Below are positions 21,720 through 23,285 of a stretch of DNA of 23,285 nt, piece by piece. How positions within the stretch are numbered: position 1 is the stretch's first letter; the number at the start of each line of letters is the position of its first letter. The position numbers and the translations under genes are program-made. The DNA is from a virus, in the IMG/VR virus record IMGVR_UViG_3300042988_000092, positions 1 through 23,285 of that record. One strand, 5' to 3'. Under the pieces are notes generated by a model. It was given only the letters and a program-made list of their open reading frames with translations. It was not told the DNA's origin and did not search any database.

Positions 21720-21753
21720 CAGACAATCGCTCAAAATTACATTACAATAATTT
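21720..21753 (+). promoter_or_regulatory. Plus-strand promoter with overlapping dyad operator candidate
   Basis: CAGACA (21720-21725) and TACAAT (21743-21748) are 17 nt apart, 4 of 6 and 5 of 6 matches to sigma-70, with transcription towards the ERF gene at 21791. A dyad AAATTA-8-TAATTT (21734-21739, 21748-21753) overlaps the -10 element and could be an operator for the XRE protein. On the minus strand a TACAAT -10-like element lies at 21685-21680 without a good -35. Confidence 0.5.
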
Positions 21754-21790
21754 CCGTGGCACAGTCGCCATGCAAACTGAAAGTTAGACC

Positions 21791-22321
21791 ATGCAAAAAA
21801 TCGCATCGGCGCTTGTCAAGGCTCAGAAGGCTTTTGGCCCAGCGCTCAAGTCGTCAACCAATCCGCATTTCAAAAGCCGCTATGCCGATCTATCGGCCTG
21901 CGTTGAGGCTGTCGTTGATTCGCTCAATGAACACGGCATCATGCTTATGCAGCCAACCCATGAATGTGAGCACGGCGTAACAGTTGAAACGCTGTTCATC
22001 CACGAATCTGGCGAGACATTCAGCGCCGGTCGTTTGCACGTTCCAGCGGCCAAGCAAGATCCGCAAGGATACGGCTCTGCGCTGACCTATGCCCGCCGTT
22101 ATTCGCTCATGTCTGCCTGCGGTATCGCGCCAGAAGATGATGATGGCAATGCGGCCAGCAAAAAAGCCCCGCCCAAAAAGGAATCTCTGACAAACGCTCG
22201 ATTTGGTCAAGCCGTGGAGCGCATCAAGGCGGGCCAATACACCACTGAAAAACTGCGCGATACATTCGCACTCACGGCAGAGCAAGAGTCTGCACTTGTG
22301 GAGGCGCTCGCAAATGCTTGA
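21791..22321 (+). CDS. erf: ERF-family single-strand annealing protein
   Basis: This 176-aa protein belongs to the ERF superfamily, recombinases that anneal complementary strands (P22 Erf-like, analogous to lambda Bet). Typical segments are MQKIASALVKAQKAFGPAL, STNPHFKSRYADLSACVEAV, FIHESGETFSAGRLH and the diagnostic KQDPQGYGSALTYARRYSLM / CGIAPEDDDGNA. The C-terminal 45 residues are a charged linker and a small helical domain. The stop codon overlaps the start of the original exonuclease frame (ATG at 22314), showing that the two genes were once a coupled pair. It is the first plus-strand gene after the divergent control region; the ribosome binding site is weak (GAAAG). Confidence 0.94.
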   Translation: MQKIASALVKAQKAFGPALKSSTNPHFKSRYADLSACVEAVVDSLNEHGIMLMQPTHECEHGVTVETLFIHESGETFSAGRLHVPAAKQDPQGYGSALTYARRYSLMSACGIAPEDDDGNAASKKAPPKKESLTNARFGQAVERIKAGQYTTEKLRDTFALTAEQESALVEALANA

Positions 22322-22373
22322 CCATAAATTGATCTTTCGCGCATCGGCGCTGGCCGATGTGATGTTAAAATAA
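22314..22373 (+). pseudogene. Remnant of the original exonuclease 5' end
   Basis: The frame opens with ATG at 22314, overlapping the ERF stop, and reads MLDHKLIFRASALADVMLK before TAA at 22371-22373. Its IFRASALADVM corresponds residue for residue to KFRASSLAEIM at the start of the intact exonuclease frame (22955). The DNA is GC-richer than the copy downstream (CGC GCA TCG GCG CTG against AGA GCA TCA TCT TTG). It is therefore the left stump of the gene that the HNH insertion interrupted. Homology ends right after the Met, where the inserted sequence begins. Confidence 0.75.
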
Positions 22374-22376
22374 GGC

Positions 22377-22440
22377 GTGGCTACCTTTAGCGGGGGAAAA
22401 GGCGATTCGTTACCGCCCTGCCACATCTTCACAGTAACGA
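22377..22440 (+). promoter_or_regulatory. Structured leader before the inserted HNH gene
   Basis: Between the remnant and the HNH gene are about 90 nt with local symmetry: GTGGC/GCCAC (22377-22381, 22420-22424) and TCGTTAC/GTAACGA (22407-22413, 22434-22440). These two pairings overlap and cannot form together, which could act as a switch or simply reflect chance. The stretch is GC-richer than the HNH gene that follows. AGG lies 7 nt before the ATG at 22465. Confidence 0.35.
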
Positions 22441-22464
22441 TTTCCACCAATAACGAGGTGCGAC

Positions 22465-22953
22465 ATGATTACCCATCAAGAAGTTTTAGAAACGTTTGAT
22501 TACGTTGAAGGTTTCTTATATTGGAAAAAAACATTATCCAATAGAGCAATAAAAGGAACAAAAATTTACGGAACAAATCCGCATGGATATGTTCAGCTAG
22601 GATTTAAAAATAAAAAAAGATTAGCTCATAGAATAATTTTTATGATGCATCATGGATATATCCCAGAAACAATAGATCATATAAACGGTATAAAAAACGA
22701 CAACAGAATAGAAAATTTGCGAGATGTTGAAACATATCAAAATTGTTGCAATAGGCTTCCAAGATTTAATGATTTGGAATACAAGGGAGTTTCATTTCAT
22801 AAATATTCAAATAAATGGAGAGCAAGAATAAGATTCAAAGGCAAAGAAATTTGCATTGGATATTTTAAAAATAAAGACGATGCAGCAAAAGCATATGTAA
22901 CAAAAGCAATTGAACTGCAAAAAGAATTTTCTATATATGAATCAAGGAAATAA
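22465..22953 (+). CDS. AT-rich HNH homing-type endonuclease with AP2 domain
   Basis: This 162-aa protein has an HNH core colinear with the 10682-11158 gene: H55 (AHRIIFMMHHGY), D71-H72 (TIDHIN), N80 (KNDNRIENLR) and a QNCCNR segment. An AP2-like domain follows (YKGVSFHKYSNKWRARI, CIGYFKNKDDAAKAY). Such proteins cut specific sites and spread their own gene. Composition is foreign: 28% GC in the 120 bases I counted (22501-22620) against 58% in 60 bases of erf. It lies inside the former start of the exonuclease gene. The gene's end (AAGGAAATAAA) supplies the ribosome binding site for the exonuclease ATG 1 nt downstream, so the insertion preserved expression. Confidence 0.93.
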   Translation: MITHQEVLETFDYVEGFLYWKKTLSNRAIKGTKIYGTNPHGYVQLGFKNKKRLAHRIIFMMHHGYIPETIDHINGIKNDNRIENLRDVETYQNCCNRLPRFNDLEYKGVSFHKYSNKWRARIRFKGKEICIGYFKNKDDAAKAYVTKAIELQKEFSIYESRK

Positions 22954-22954
22954 A

Positions 22955-23285
22955 ATGAAATTTAGAGCATCATCTTTGGCTGAAATAATGTCAGATCCTC
23001 GCGCAAAAGGAGAGACGTTATCAGTTGGGGCCAAAACAGCAATTTATAAAATGGCGCGTGAATTTGTCTATGGATATGACGAGCGCGTCACCAGCAAGCC
23101 AATGACCAAGGGCATCCAGTGTGAAGACCAGTCCATTGAACTGCTCAATTCAGTGCTGTTTGCCAGCCACACAAAGAACACAGAGCGCAAAACAAACGAA
23201 TGGATCACTGGCGAGTGCGACATCTTCACCGGCTCCAAAATAATTGACATCAAGTCGTCGTGGTCGCTTGCCACGTTCCCGGCGC
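22955..23285 (+). CDS. YqaJ-like viral exonuclease, 5' part
   Basis: The open frame from 22955 reaches the window edge (110 codons visible). The sequence MKFRASSLAEIMSDPRAKGE, KPMTKGIQCEDQSIELLNSV and WITGECDIFTG with IIDIKSSWSLATFPA has the pattern of the YqaJ/lambda-exonuclease-like family, which resects dsDNA ends 5' to 3' so that ERF can anneal strands. GECD and DIKSS are the PD-(D/E)XK active-site segments. AAGGA precedes the ATG. The first 30 or so codons are AT-rich like the upstream HNH gene and change to the GC-richer local style by about 23045-23060, so this 5' end seems to have arrived with the insertion. Confidence 0.9.
   Translation, partial: MKFRASSLAEIMSDPRAKGETLSVGAKTAIYKMAREFVYGYDERVTSKPMTKGIQCEDQSIELLNSVLFASHTKNTERKTNEWITGECDIFTGSKIIDIKSSWSLATFPA

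Noticed and set aside
22374-22954. Group I intron carrying the HNH gene
   Set aside because: The exonuclease start is duplicated with its own ATG and ribosome binding site directly after the HNH stop, so splicing is not needed and would repeat the segment.

Overview
The window looks like part of a tailed dsDNA phage or prophage with an HK97-type head. Portal, head-morphogenesis protein, prohead protease, major capsid protein and both terminase subunits are all recognisable. Base composition is moderate to high in GC (58% in one 60-base stretch I counted, 22081-22140). Many small accessory proteins resemble those seen in phages of Betaproteobacteria, especially Burkholderiales; that host assignment is inference from family resemblance. 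No integrase, lysis, tail-tube, tape-measure or tRNA genes are in the window, so lifestyle and completeness cannot be judged.

Layout. Almost everything from 1 to 21654 is on the minus strand, so genes are read from right to left. A divergent control region (21655-21790) separates an XRE-type regulator from a plus-strand recombination pair, ERF annealing protein and YqaJ-like exonuclease (21791-23285). The minus-strand early/middle block holds: regulator, SSB, a KOW-like small protein, DUF1367 protein, HNH nuclease, HTH/HNH-like protein, conserved small proteins, a C5-cytosine methyltransferase and a RusA resolvase (21654 to 16242). It is closed by a structured RNA and terminator. Next come a replication block (DUF1376 protein, an unknown protein, DnaB-like helicase) and a run of very small, mostly start-stop-overlapping genes that include a glutaredoxin and a homing-type HNH-AP2 gene (16108 to 10201). 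After a 184-bp gap comes the late block: terminase small and large subunits, two small virion-like proteins, a collagen-like fibre, a 57-aa protein, a 652-aa beta-repeat protein, portal, MuF-like protein, protease and capsid, a strong terminator, and one truncated gene at the edge.

How the genes work together. ERF, SSB, the exonuclease and RusA form a plausible single-strand-annealing recombination module. The DUF1376 protein and the DnaB-like helicase look like an initiator/loader and helicase pair. The methyltransferase probably protects phage DNA. The terminase-to-capsid block packages DNA and builds the head. Adhesin-like genes sit between terminase and portal, where head-joining genes would be more usual.

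Most notable observations. (1) Just downstream of rusA, two adjacent hairpins on the minus strand carry perfectly complementary 7-nt loops (a predicted kissing complex), and the second doubles as an intrinsic terminator; five G-U pairs fix the strand. (2) An AT-rich HNH-AP2 homing-type gene interrupts the start of the exonuclease gene, leaving a 19-codon remnant upstream and a diverged replacement 5' end downstream. (3) A 160-bp nested inverted repeat fills the gap just upstream of the HTH/HNH-like gene. (4) Several genes under 60 codons fit exactly into the overlap chain.
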